Shown in pieces: positions 21,201-29,878 of a stretch of DNA of 64,000 bases. The stretch comes from Edaphobacter aggregans DSM 19364 (GTDB lineage Bacteria > Acidobacteriota > Terriglobia > Terriglobales > Acidobacteriaceae): the NCBI RefSeq assembly GCF_000745965.1, contig NZ_JQKI01000005.1, positions 62,001 through 126,000 of the forward strand, in the 5' to 3' direction. Position 1 is the stretch's first letter; each line of letters starts with the position of its first letter. A program made the position numbers and the translations under genes. Under the pieces are notes generated by a model. That model saw nothing but the letters and a program-made list of their open reading frames with translations. It searched no databases and was not told the DNA's origin.

Positions 21201-24183
21201 TGACCGCCTGGACGAGCGAGGCGACCGAAGTGTTGTTATTGCCGTCACCGTTGTAGGTGGCGGTGATGGTGGTGTTGCCGACGGCAAGCGAGGAGGTGCT
21301 GATGGTGGCTACGCCGTTGGCGATGTTCGAGGTGCCGATTATAGTGGAGCCGCCGGCGGTGAAGGTGACAGTGCCGGTGACACTGGTGGGGAGCGTGTCG
21401 GTGAAGGTGACGGAGGCTCCGAAGGCGGAGGGATTGGCCGATGAGGTCAGGGTGGACGACGGGCTCGCCTTGGTGACGGAACGCGTGGTCGAAGCGGATG
21501 CTGGGTTGTAGTTGGAGTCACCACCGTAGCTGGCAAGGATCGGGTTGGCGTTTCCGACCGGGAGAGCCGTGGTAGTAATTGACGCCGAGCCGCCGCTGAC
21601 GGTGGCCGTGCCGAGCGTGATCGCACCGGAGGTGAAGGTTACGGTCCCAGTAGTGCCGGAGGGCAGGGTCGCGGTGATGGTCACCGGGGAGAGATAGGTG
21701 CTCTGACCCGCGGTGGAGACCGACATGATCGGGGTGATCTTGTTGACGACCTGCGTGACGGTGGGAGATGTTGCGGTGCTGTGGCTTCCGTCGCCGCCGT
21801 AGACGGCTGTGAGCGAGTGCGAGCCTGCGGTGAGGGTTGACGTTGATAGGGACGCGGTCGCGCCAGAGATGGGCGCGGTTCCTAGGGTCGTGCTGCCGTC
21901 CTTGAAGGTGACGCTGCCGGTCGCTCCCGAGGGAACGGTTGCCGTGAGGGTGACGGACTGGAGGTAGTCGGAGGGATTGGGACTGCTCGTCAGCAGAACG
22001 TTGGAGACGGTGACGCTGATGACGCTGGAGGTGCTGCTGCTGTAGTTCTCATCACCGGGATAGACGGCCTTGAGAGCATTGCTGCCGGCGGGGAGCGCGG
22101 TCGTGTTGAGAGTGGCGACGCCGTTGTTGAGGGTGCCGGTTCCGATCTGCGTGGCGCCGCTATAGAACTTTACTGCCTGGCCATCGGTCGTTGTGCTGGG
22201 TGGGCCGCTCACGTTGAAGGGGCTGAGCGTCGCGGTGAGGGTGACGGCCTGGCCGGAGAGTGTACCCGAGGCAGGCGAGACATTCAGTGCAAGCGTGGTG
22301 GGAACGGGAGCGGCGCGCAAGGCGACCGTGGAGGAGATGCTGGGGAGGAAGACGGCATCGCCGCCGTAGCTTGCGTCCACATCGTGGATGCCGCTGCCGA
22401 GTGGGAAGACGGCTACACCGGTGAGTGCGGCGGCATCGGCCGTCTGCTGCACTTCGCTGAGGGCCACGGCGGCTCGCGGGTCGTTCGCGTCGGTGCCGAT
22501 AAGGTCGGCGTTGCCATCATTGTTGTAATCGCCGGCGTTGACCGCGTAGGTGAGGGAGAAGGCGGTCGAGGCGCTGGTGCCGCCTATAAACGGCTCACTG
22601 TAGGGCTGGAACGTGCCGTCGCCGTTGCCGTGATAGACGAGCGCGCCGAAGCTGCCGCCGGCGATGATGTCGGCCTTGCCGTCGCCGTTGACGTCGGTGA
22701 GGTGGGGATCGGACGGGATATCGGAGATGTAGGTCGCGGTGGGCTGGAAGGTTCCGTCGCCCTTGCCGATCAGCACGAACATGCTGTTGGTGATGTGCGG
22801 GGTGGGCTTGGGACCGCTCAGTGTGACGGTGGAGGAGACGAGGTCGACGATGTTGTCGCCGTTAGTGTCGCCGCTGGTAAGGAATTCGCCGATCTCCGAC
22901 GCCTTAAGCTGAGTTGTTGGGAAGGTTCCAGTACCGTTGCCGAGCGCGATGTAGAGATCGGAGAGGGTGCTGCCGGATGCCGCGGTCGCGACAGCGTAGC
23001 CAAGATCGTCATTGCCATCGCCATTGAAGTCGGCGACGACGATGTCGTTGGCCGCGCTGGGCGTATTGATCGCAGTTACTGGCGCGTGGAAGGTGCCGTC
23101 ACCATTCCCGAGCAGAACTTTCACATTCTGCTGCAGCTTGTCGGTCACGACCAGATCAAGGATTCCGTCGCCGTTGAAGTCGCCCTTGGCGAGGCCGGCG
23201 AGGTCGCCGGTGGCGTAGTAGACCGGGGCACGGAAGGACCCGTTGCCGTTGCCGGTGAGGATGGCGATGCCGCCGTTGTTGCCGTTGGAGCAGCCCAGGG
23301 CGACGTCGGTGATGCCGTCGCGGTTGAAGTCAGCTAACTGTATCTTGAGCGTCTTGCCGGTCTGGCAGCCGGCATAGTTCACCTTCGATTGAAAGGTGCC
23401 GTCGCCGTCTCCGAGCAGGACAGTGATCACCTGGTCGGCGTCGCCGGTGATGACGTCGAGATTGTTGTCGCCGTCGAGGTACGCAGAGGCGATGGCGACG
23501 GTGCGGACGGAGGTGAGACCGTCACCGATGTCGAAGGGCGAGTTAGGGGCCTGGCTGAATGCGTTGCTGAGCACGGGCGCTCCCAGGGCCTGCGTTCCGA
23601 GAACATTGTTTCCGGCACTGGTGTCGAGGAAGGAAACGGTGCCGCTAGGGCCTACCTGGACGGAGCCGATTCCGGTGATGGTGGCCGCTAGCGTGTAGCT
23701 GCCGACCGAGCCCGAAGAGGCCAGTGCCGCCTTGGAGGCGTAGGTTCCCTGCACGGTATAGCTGACCGTGTTCGAGGTACTGGAGGAGTAGGTATTGTTG
23801 GCACGATAGACGGCCTTGTAACTGTGGACACCCTGCGGTCCGCTTCCGATCTTCACCACGGCGGTCGCGCTCGAGGCCGTGAGCTGCACCATACCGAGCA
23901 GCGAGGAGTTGTTTTCGCAGAAGGGCGCAGTGGCGTCGCAGAAGAGCACGAGGCCCGAGGTTACGGGCGAGCCACCGGCAGTGACGGTGGCGGTCAGCGT
24001 AATCGGGGTCTTGTAGGGAACACTTGTGGACGAGATGCTAAGCGTCGTGGTGGTTGCCGTCGTGGCGAATGCACCAGGAGCGGCAAGCATCGCGGCAAAG
24101 AGCAGAAGAAGTTGGAAGGCAGGCTTTCCAATCAATGAAGCATGGGAGGTCTTTGCGGAACGTGGCGACTTTGGGGAGGTCAT
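18205..24183 (-). CDS. Giant secreted Ig-like repeat protein with inserted FG-GAP propeller
   Basis: 1,992 residues from MTSPKSPRSAKTSH (AAGGAA upstream); the frame extends to 24309 without a site. Signal peptide to about residue 40. One Ig-like domain follows, then the first half of a second one, then six or seven FG-GAP/VCBS repeats (DGDGTFQ, ADFNRDGITDVALG, GDFNGDGILDLVV; about residues 230-600, calcium-binding type), then the second half of that Ig domain (SGIHDVDASYGGDAVF). Thirteen tandem Ig_3-type repeats of about 90 residues fill 630-1,850 (pattern GTVTF.DG...LGT...AT.STSTL..G.H.ITA.Y.GD). Near the end is a hydrophobic-basic segment (ALGMLGLLGLGTARRYRRR), a lipobox-like LSGCAG and one last strand region. 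Probably a surface or adhesive protein. Confidence 0.85.
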   Translation of the reverse strand: MTSPKSPRSAKTSHASLIGKPAFQLLLLFAAMLAAPGAFATTATTTTLSISSTSVPYKTPITLTATVTAGGSPVTSGLVLFCDATAPFCENNSSLLGMVQLTASSATAVVKIGSGPQGVHSYKAVYRANNTYSSSTSNTVSYTVQGTYASKAALASSGSVGSYTLAATITGIGSVQVGPSGTVSFLDTSAGNNVLGTQALGAPVLSNAFSQAPNSPFDIGDGLTSVRTVAIASAYLDGDNNLDVITGDADQVITVLLGDGDGTFQSKVNYAGCQTGKTLKIQLADFNRDGITDVALGCSNGNNGGIAILTGNGNGSFRAPVYYATGDLAGLAKGDFNGDGILDLVVTDKLQQNVKVLLGNGDGTFHAPVTAINTPSAANDIVVADFNGDGNDDLGYAVATAASGSTLSDLYIALGNGTGTFPTTQLKASEIGEFLTSGDTNGDNIVDLVSSTVTLSGPKPTPHITNSMFVLIGKGDGTFQPTATYISDIPSDPHLTDVNGDGKADIIAGGSFGALVYHGNGDGTFQPYSEPFIGGTSASTAFSLTYAVNAGDYNNDGNADLIGTDANDPRAAVALSEVQQTADAAALTGVAVFPLGSGIHDVDASYGGDAVFLPSISSTVALRAAPVPTTLALNVSPASGTLSGQAVTLTATLSPFNVSGPPSTTTDGQAVKFYSGATQIGTGTLNNGVATLNTTALPAGSNALKAVYPGDENYSSSTSSVISVTVSNVLLTSSPNPSDYLQSVTLTATVPSGATGSVTFKDGSTTLGTAPISGATASLSTSTLTAGSHSLTAVYGGDGSHSTATSPTVTQVVNKITPIMSVSTAGQSTYLSPVTITATLPSGTTGTVTFTSGAITLGTATVSGGSASITTTALPVGNANPILASYGGDSNYNPASASTTRSVTKASPSSTLTSSANPSAFGASVTFTDTLPTSVTGTVTFTAGGSTIIGTSNIANGVATISTSSLAVGNTTITATYNGDGNNNTSVASLVQAVNKSTPSMALTSSANPSLVNQSVTLTATLPNTVTGTVSFTNGATTLGTATIANGVATVSTSSLPLGSNNISAQYSGDTNNNTATATLTQVVNKATPTITVTTSGPSTWGQTVTITASVPAGATGTITITSNGNPIGSGSVSAAGIVTVTTSTLPVGTDPILASYSGDSNNNPATGTTNQVVSKATPTVIVTTSGPSNYGDPVTITATLPPGVTGTVTITTGGTTIGTGNVSAAGTVTVTTSTLPVGTNPITASYGGDSNNNPATGSTTQTVSKVAPAISVASSLNPSTYGQSVTFTATFSSSTATGTITFSDGGTVLGIAAISGGSAAISTSALNAGTHPITAAYSGDATWGAATSAPLTQIVNKATPILPPPVVSNPNIPSGTPETITETVPPGVTGSITFENGGTPIGTAPIIGGVATITVPNLPVGSNPITASTPGDANNNPATSPATTVTVTKSTLTVTLVSSINPSTYGQSVTFTATLSSGVTGTVTFTDGATVLGTSPVTNGHAAVTASTLTVGTHTIVATYGGDSNNNQEASAPLTQTVTKTTPVLPPPSVSNPNPTPNTPVTITESVPPGTTGSVTFENGGTPIGTAPIVGGTATITVPSLPIGSNPITASVPETSSSNAATSPATTVTVATSAPTVTIASSLNPAPLSQAVTFTATLSATAATGTVTFHDGSSVLGTGAVNGGVAVFTTSTLTVGTHTITATYGGDTAYSTASSGPLSQVIGKLPTTTVLSQSAGSQMVNGSVTFIATVSSTLPNPTGTVTFLDGTTVLGTAALSTNGGNASLTISTLSGGSHTITAVYSGDNSFLPSTSAPINNVVHDFTNTNTGAAKQDVFPGEGTTFKFTLAPTGTTTFISDVNLTVTGLPEGTTYTFSPATVGSGASSTAVTLDLKTSDKLQALNSDPRSSGSHGTGTIALGMLGLLGLGTARRYRRRMPRMLLTLLLLAGSLLPVAALSGCAGGYFTLKPTTYTVTVTGTEGTIQHSATATLVVQ

Positions 24184-24404
24184 TCGGGTTCCTTTAAGGC
24201 ACGGCCGATCTATTTGGTGACGCGTGCTTAAGCTACCCGCCCCTTCTTCGGCACAGGTATTACCCGAAAGTTGCACCATTCGCTTCGCGAAGTGCGGACA
24301 CTTTGGCAAGGCAAAACGCTGAATTGAGGCGGTGATTCTTGCCGGATGACTGGATTTGTTCCTCTGTCAGGAACAAATTGGATGATTTTTGGCGCCAAAA
24401 GTGC

Positions 24405-25310
24405 TTAGAGGAGAGGAGTGCGCGGCCCGCTCGCCCTGGTCAGGGCAAGCTTGCGGACGCTTCGGTTCAGATCGCTGTCGTGGCGAGGCGACCAGGTGAC
24501 GACGAAGTCCACGAAGGCGTTCTTCGACGTGAGCGGGCAGAAGGCGAGGTCGCGCGTGCGTAGCTGCTGTTCGTTGAGCGGGAGCAGCGACACGCCCTCG
24601 CCGGCCTGCACCATGAGAGCGACGCTCGACCAAACGGTCGAGATACTGGCGATCCGGGGGGAGAAGCCCGCCTCCGAGCAAAGCTCGATGACCTTGTCGA
24701 AGACGGCAGGAGAGGTCTCGCGTGAGGACAGGACGAAGGGTTCGCCCGCGAGGTCTCGAAGATCGATGGGCCCGGGAACGGCGGGATGGTTCTTCGGCAG
24801 CATCGCGAAGATCGGGTCATGGCGGATCAGTTCCGAGACCAGATCGGTGCGAAACTCCGGCTCGATCCTGCGGGTAAAGCCGACGTCGATGTCGCCCTTG
24901 ACGAGCGCCTGCCACTGCCGCGTCGAGGTCATCTCGACGAGGGAAAGTTGCACGCCGGGATGCTGCTTCCGGAAGGAGCGGATGAGCCGCGGGAAGTTGA
25001 CGCCGACGCTGCCGGCAAAGAAACCGATGCGCAGCGAGCCGATCTCTCCGCGGTTCGCCCGTCTGGCGACTTCGATGGCCCGCTCCGCGCCTGCGAGGAC
25101 GCGCCGCGCTTCCTCAACGAAGTGCTCGCCGGCTGGCGTGAGGCTGGTCTTTCTGGACGATCGCGTGAACAGAGGAACGCCAATTTCATACTCCAGATCC
25201 GACAGTTGCTCGCTGATGGCCGACTGGGCGACGTGCAGACGCCGCGCGGCAGCGCTGAAACTGCCATGCTCTGCCACGGCGATGAGATAGCGAAGATGAC
25301 GCAGTTCCAT
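24405..25310 (-). CDS. LysR-family transcriptional regulator
   Basis: A 301-residue regulator starting at MELRHLRYLIAVAEHGSFSA. Residues 1-60 form the winged helix-turn-helix (AAARRLHVAQSAISEQLSDL, EYEIGVPLFTRSSRKTSLTP). The rest is a LysR substrate-binding domain (LRIGFFAGSVGVNFPRLIRS, GDIDVGFTRR). It diverges from the RND operon, whose first gene begins 129 bp away; LysR regulators often control the divergent operon, so it probably senses an efflux substrate. The ligand is unknown. Confidence 0.85.
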   Translation of the reverse strand: MELRHLRYLIAVAEHGSFSAAARRLHVAQSAISEQLSDLEYEIGVPLFTRSSRKTSLTPAGEHFVEEARRVLAGAERAIEVARRANRGEIGSLRIGFFAGSVGVNFPRLIRSFRKQHPGVQLSLVEMTSTRQWQALVKGDIDVGFTRRIEPEFRTDLVSELIRHDPIFAMLPKNHPAVPGPIDLRDLAGEPFVLSSRETSPAVFDKVIELCSEAGFSPRIASISTVWSSVALMVQAGEGVSLLPLNEQQLRTRDLAFCPLTSKNAFVDFVVTWSPRHDSDLNRSVRKLALTRASGPRTPLL

Positions 25311-25439
25311 GAGGCTAGGATATCGGTTTTTCCGATGGAAGCCGCCGGAAAGAACTGCGCGACAATTGACGCCAAAGTGGATCAATACAAGTGCGGGATA
25401 GTTCTGCCGCTACCTGCGGAAACGAGGCATTTAAGAGGC

Positions 25440-28400
25440 ATGTGGATCGTAAAAGTTGCTCTGAATCGGCCATATACCTTTATTGTCCTTGCGCTGCTGA
25501 TTCTTATTGCGGCGCCTGTGGTGATTCTACGCACACCGACCGACATCTTTCCTGACATCAACATCCCGGTCGTCTCGATCGGATGGACGTACACGGGACT
25601 CAATCCGGAAGAACTGGAAGGTCGGCTGACGACGCCGTATGAGAAGGCGCTTACGACGCTGGTCGACAACATCCAGCACATAGAATCAACGACGTACAAC
25701 GGCACTGTCGTCGTGAAGGTTTTCTTGCAGCCTGGCGCTTCGCTCGACACGGCGAACGCGCAGGTGACGGCGGCATCGCAGTATTTGCTGCGCCAGTTGC
25801 CTCCCGGCGTTCTGCCTCCGCAGATCATCAACTTCTCCGCATCGAGTGTGCCGATTCTGCAACTGGGCATCTCCGGCCAAGGACTTTCGGAGTCGCAGCT
25901 GAACGATTACGCCACCAACTTCGTACGTACTCAGCTGATTACGGTGCCGGGCGCGGTCGTTCCCTCGCCTTACGGCGGCAAGCAGCGCCAGATCACCATC
26001 AACATGGATCAGGCGGCGATGCAGTCCAAGGGCGTCGCTCCGGGCGACCTGCTGAATGCCATCGCGCAGCAGAACGTGGTGATGCCGTCGGGCACGATCA
26101 AGATTGGGCAGTCTGAGTACGACGTGCGCACCAATGGGACGCCGCGCACTGTCGAAGAGCTTGCCAATATTCCACTCAAGCAGGTCAACGGCACAACGAT
26201 CTATCTGCGAGACGTTGCGAGCGTCAGCGATGGATTTCAGGTACAGACGAACGTTGTGCGCCAAGACGGGCGACGTGGCGTGCTGATCTCGATCCTGAAG
26301 AACGGCAACTCCTCCACCCTGGACGTGGTGAAGGGCATTCGCTCGATTCTTCCCCGTGTGGCGACGACGGTGCCTCCGGAGCTGAAGATGACTCCGCTGT
26401 CGGACCAGAGCGTCTTCGTTCGCGGCGCGGTCGAAGGTGTAATTCGAGAGGCGATCATTGCGGCGGCGCTCACCGCCATCATGATCCTGGTGTTCCTGGG
26501 GAGCTGGCGCTCCACCCTGATTATCGCGGTTTCGATTCCACTCTCGATTCTCACGTCGGTGATCGTGCTGAGCCTGATGGGCGAGACGATCAACACGATG
26601 ACGCTTGGCGGACTGGCGCTCGCTGTGGGAATCCTCGTCGACGACGCGACCGTGACTATCGAGAACATCGAACGCTTTCTTGAGGAGGGCTACCCGCTGC
26701 GCGAGGCGATTCTCGAGGGCGCAGCGCAGATCTCGGTTCCGGCTCTCGTCTCCACACTTTGCATCTGCATTGTCTTTCTGCCTATGTTCTTTCTCTCCGG
26801 CGTCCCGCGGTATCTGTTTGTGCCGCTGGCCGAAGCAGTCGTGTTCGCCATGCTCGCGAGCTACATCCTCAGCCGTACGCTTGTGCCTACGCTGGCGATG
26901 TATCTGCTGCGCGAGCATGGTCACGGCGCGCCGGGCAAGGGATTCTTTGCCGGCTTCCAGCGCGGGTTTGAGCGGACCTTTGAACGCGTTCGTGGAGGCT
27001 ACCACGGCCTGCTGCAGGGGCTGGTCGCCCGGCGCCGCATCTTTGTTCCCACGTTTGTCCTCGTGTGCTTGAGCGCTTTCATACTGCTTCCGTTCCTGGG
27101 CGAGAACTTCTTTCCGGACACCGACAGCGGTCAGTTCATTCTGCACGTTCGTGGCGACTCGGGCCTTCGCATTGAAGAGACCGCGCGACTGTTTGACCTT
27201 GTGGAAGATCAGATCCGGAGGGAGATCCCGGGTGCGGAGATCGACAACATCCTGGACAACATCGGCCTGCCCTACAGCGCGATGAACACGCAGCACATGA
27301 CGAATGGCACGCTGGGCGCGAACGACGGCGACATCCTGGTTTCACTCAAGGAGCACCATCACCCTACGGCGAACTATGTCCGCGATCTGCGACGCGAGCT
27401 GCCACGCAAGTTCCCGAACGCCACGTTTTACACGCTGCCGGCCGACATCACCACGCAGATCCTGAACTTCGGCATGCCGGCGCCGATCGACATCCAGCTG
27501 GAAGGCAACGACGTCGAAGCGAGCAAGGGCGTAGCAGACAAGATCCTTGCACAACTTCGCACGGTTCCCGGCCTTACCGACCTCCGCATCCAGCAGCCGT
27601 TCGACTATCCGACGCTGCAGGTTGCGGTCGACCGCACTAAGGCCGCTCAGGGCGGTTACAGCGAACGCGACGTCGCCGCCAGCGTGCTGAACACGCTGAG
27701 CGGAAGCTTCCAGTTAACCCCGATGTTCTTCCTCAACTGGAATAACCATGTGAACTATAACCTGATGGCGCAGACGCCGCAGTACAAGATGTCGTCGATA
27801 CAGGACCTCAATAACATTCCGATCAATCGCACGACTTCGAGCAGCACTACGAAGACGCCGGCGACGGCGGAGATTCTCGGCGACCTGGCGACTGTTCAGC
27901 GGGGACACGAGATGGCAGTGGTCAGCCAGTACAACATTCGCCGTGTGGTGGATATCTACGGCAACGTGCAGGATAGGGATCTGGGTGCGGTAAGCCGCGA
28001 CATCCAGAAGATCCTCAACAGCAATCGGAAGACGCTTCCCCGCGGAACCTTTGTGACGCTGAAGGGGCAGGTGGATACGATGCGTTCCGCGTATATCGGC
28101 CTGTGCGGCGGCCTGATCTTTGCGATCGTGCTGGTGTACCTGCTGATCGTGGTCAACTTCCAGAGCTGGGTGGATCCCTTCATCATCATCACGGCTCTGC
28201 CTGCAGCTCTTGGCGGCATCGTACTCTTTCTGTTCCTCACCCACACGACACTGTGCGTGCCGGCGCTGATGGGAGCGATTATGTGCATGGGAGTCGCGAC
28301 GGCCAACAGCATTCTAGTGGTTTCGTTCGCGAAGATACGGCTCGAAGAGCACGGCAACGCCATCAAGGCTGCGATCGAGGCCGGTACGACGCGCTTCCGT

Positions 28401-28631
28401 CCGGTCATCATGACGGCGCTCGCGATGATCATCGGCATGGTACCGATGGCGTTGGGGATGGGCGATGGAGGCGAACAGAATGCTCCGCTTGGCCGCGCTG
28501 TCATCGGCGGCCTGATGTGCGCGACGATTGCGACGCTTGTCTTCGTCCCCAGCGTCTTTGCTTTGATACACGGCAGTGAGCGCAGCACCCGTAACCGTGA
28601 GCGCAAACAGCTTGTGGAGACACACGCATGA
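25440..28631 (+). CDS. RND multidrug/solute efflux inner-membrane transporter
   Basis: 1,063 residues, the standard size of AcrB/MdtB-like pumps. The start MWIVKVALNRPYTFIVLALL follows AAGAGG; the open frame runs further back but over the divergent regulator. The first helix is followed by the periplasmic porter region, helices 2-6 (residues about 335-540) with the proton-relay GILVDDATVTIENIERFLEE in helix 4, a second periplasmic loop, and helices 8-12 near 870-1,040. Works with the next two genes as a tripartite pump. It is not of the heavy-metal CusA type by motif; the substrate is not inferable. Confidence 0.88.
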   Translation: MWIVKVALNRPYTFIVLALLILIAAPVVILRTPTDIFPDINIPVVSIGWTYTGLNPEELEGRLTTPYEKALTTLVDNIQHIESTTYNGTVVVKVFLQPGASLDTANAQVTAASQYLLRQLPPGVLPPQIINFSASSVPILQLGISGQGLSESQLNDYATNFVRTQLITVPGAVVPSPYGGKQRQITINMDQAAMQSKGVAPGDLLNAIAQQNVVMPSGTIKIGQSEYDVRTNGTPRTVEELANIPLKQVNGTTIYLRDVASVSDGFQVQTNVVRQDGRRGVLISILKNGNSSTLDVVKGIRSILPRVATTVPPELKMTPLSDQSVFVRGAVEGVIREAIIAAALTAIMILVFLGSWRSTLIIAVSIPLSILTSVIVLSLMGETINTMTLGGLALAVGILVDDATVTIENIERFLEEGYPLREAILEGAAQISVPALVSTLCICIVFLPMFFLSGVPRYLFVPLAEAVVFAMLASYILSRTLVPTLAMYLLREHGHGAPGKGFFAGFQRGFERTFERVRGGYHGLLQGLVARRRIFVPTFVLVCLSAFILLPFLGENFFPDTDSGQFILHVRGDSGLRIEETARLFDLVEDQIRREIPGAEIDNILDNIGLPYSAMNTQHMTNGTLGANDGDILVSLKEHHHPTANYVRDLRRELPRKFPNATFYTLPADITTQILNFGMPAPIDIQLEGNDVEASKGVADKILAQLRTVPGLTDLRIQQPFDYPTLQVAVDRTKAAQGGYSERDVAASVLNTLSGSFQLTPMFFLNWNNHVNYNLMAQTPQYKMSSIQDLNNIPINRTTSSSTTKTPATAEILGDLATVQRGHEMAVVSQYNIRRVVDIYGNVQDRDLGAVSRDIQKILNSNRKTLPRGTFVTLKGQVDTMRSAYIGLCGGLIFAIVLVYLLIVVNFQSWVDPFIIITALPAALGGIVLFLFLTHTTLCVPALMGAIMCMGVATANSILVVSFAKIRLEEHGNAIKAAIEAGTTRFRPVIMTALAMIIGMVPMALGMGDGGEQNAPLGRAVIGGLMCATIATLVFVPSVFALIHGSERSTRNRERKQLVETHA

Positions 28632-29878
28632 TTACCGCACCGGAGAACGAAATGCAGCCCCAGGACAAAGCGTCAACCATGCAGACTGACGTAGTTCCCG
28701 CACATCATGAGACGGTTCAGGCGAATACGCCGGGCAGCCCGGGCGGCGGGCGCACCATTGGAGTTCTCGCTGCCCTTGTTCTCCTGGTCGCGATCGGGTA
28801 TGGGCTGCACATTCGCTCGGCCCACGAGAAGCAACTGGTGCATGCGACGGACGAGGCAGCGATCCAGACGGTCCACGTCGTGCGTCCATCGTCCCGCTCT
28901 TCGGCCGAGGATCTTACACTTCCCGGCAATGTGCAGGCGTTTACGGAGACGCCGATCTACTCACGTACGAATGGCTATCTGCGCAAGTGGTACTTCGACA
29001 TCGGTGCGCATGTCCGGAAGGGACAGCTGCTGGCGGAGATCGAGACGCCCGAGGTCGATCAGCAGCTTCAGCAGTCGCGCGCCGAACTCGAGCGAATGCA
29101 GGCCAACATGGAGCTGGCCGGAGTGACGAGCAAGCGGTGGGAGAATCTGCTGGCCAAGCACGCCGTCTCCCAGCAGGAGACGGATCAGGCGCGCAGCAAC
29201 TACATTGCGGCACAGGCTGCGGTTGACGCGAGCAGGGCGAATGTCCGGCGCCTGGAGCAGCTGCAGAGCTACGAGCGCATCATCGCTCCCTTCGACGGCG
29301 TGATCACGGCGCGCAACACCGATATCGGCGATCTTATCGATGCGGGGTCAGGATCGGCGAATCCTCGCGAGCTGTTTCATTTGGCTACGACGGGCAAGCT
29401 GCGCGTCTACGTGTCCGTACCTGAGGTGTACGCCGACTCGATCCACGACGGCGACATCGCAATGCTCACGCAGGACGCGAATCCGGGCGTGAAGATTCCA
29501 GGGAAGATCGTGCGCAATGCCAATGCGATCGACCACATGACGCGAACGCTGAACGTGGAGGTCGACGCCGACAATCGCGACAACGAGCTGCTTCCCGGCG
29601 CGTATGTCTTCGTTCACTTCCACGTGCCTGCGGCGGCCCATACTGTGACGATTCCGTCGAACACGCTTCTGTTCCGATCAGAGGGCATGCAAGTCGGCGT
29701 GGTTCGCAACGATCACGTTCAGCTGGTGCAGGTGACCATCGGGCAGGATTATGGCAGCAGCGTGGAAGTGACCTCGGGATTGGCCCCGAATGACGAGATC
29801 ATTCTCGATCCATCGGACTCCCTCGCCAGCGGTATGCAGGTACAGGCGCAGCTCGACACGACGAAGGAGCGGCCATGA
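28628..29878 (+). CDS. RND periplasmic adaptor (membrane fusion protein)
   Basis: A 416-residue protein with an N-terminal anchor helix (TIGVLAALVLLVAIGYGLHI, about residues 42-62), lipoyl halves around residues 90-130 and 205-245 (GAHVRKGQLLAEIETPEVDQ and ERIIAPFDGVITARNTDIGD), an alpha-hairpin between them rich in Gln/Glu, and a beta-barrel C-terminal part. The ATG overlaps the pump stop as ATGA, and its own stop overlaps the next start the same way, so the three proteins are made from one coupled message. Confidence 0.87.
   Translation: MITAPENEMQPQDKASTMQTDVVPAHHETVQANTPGSPGGGRTIGVLAALVLLVAIGYGLHIRSAHEKQLVHATDEAAIQTVHVVRPSSRSSAEDLTLPGNVQAFTETPIYSRTNGYLRKWYFDIGAHVRKGQLLAEIETPEVDQQLQQSRAELERMQANMELAGVTSKRWENLLAKHAVSQQETDQARSNYIAAQAAVDASRANVRRLEQLQSYERIIAPFDGVITARNTDIGDLIDAGSGSANPRELFHLATTGKLRVYVSVPEVYADSIHDGDIAMLTQDANPGVKIPGKIVRNANAIDHMTRTLNVEVDADNRDNELLPGAYVFVHFHVPAAAHTVTIPSNTLLFRSEGMQVGVVRNDHVQLVQVTIGQDYGSSVEVTSGLAPNDEIILDPSDSLASGMQVQAQLDTTKERP

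Noticed and set aside
24786..25439. N-terminal extension of the RND pump to a 1,281-residue protein
   Set aside because: The extra part runs over the divergent LysR gene. The start at 25440 gives the standard pump length and N-terminus and has an AAGAGG site.
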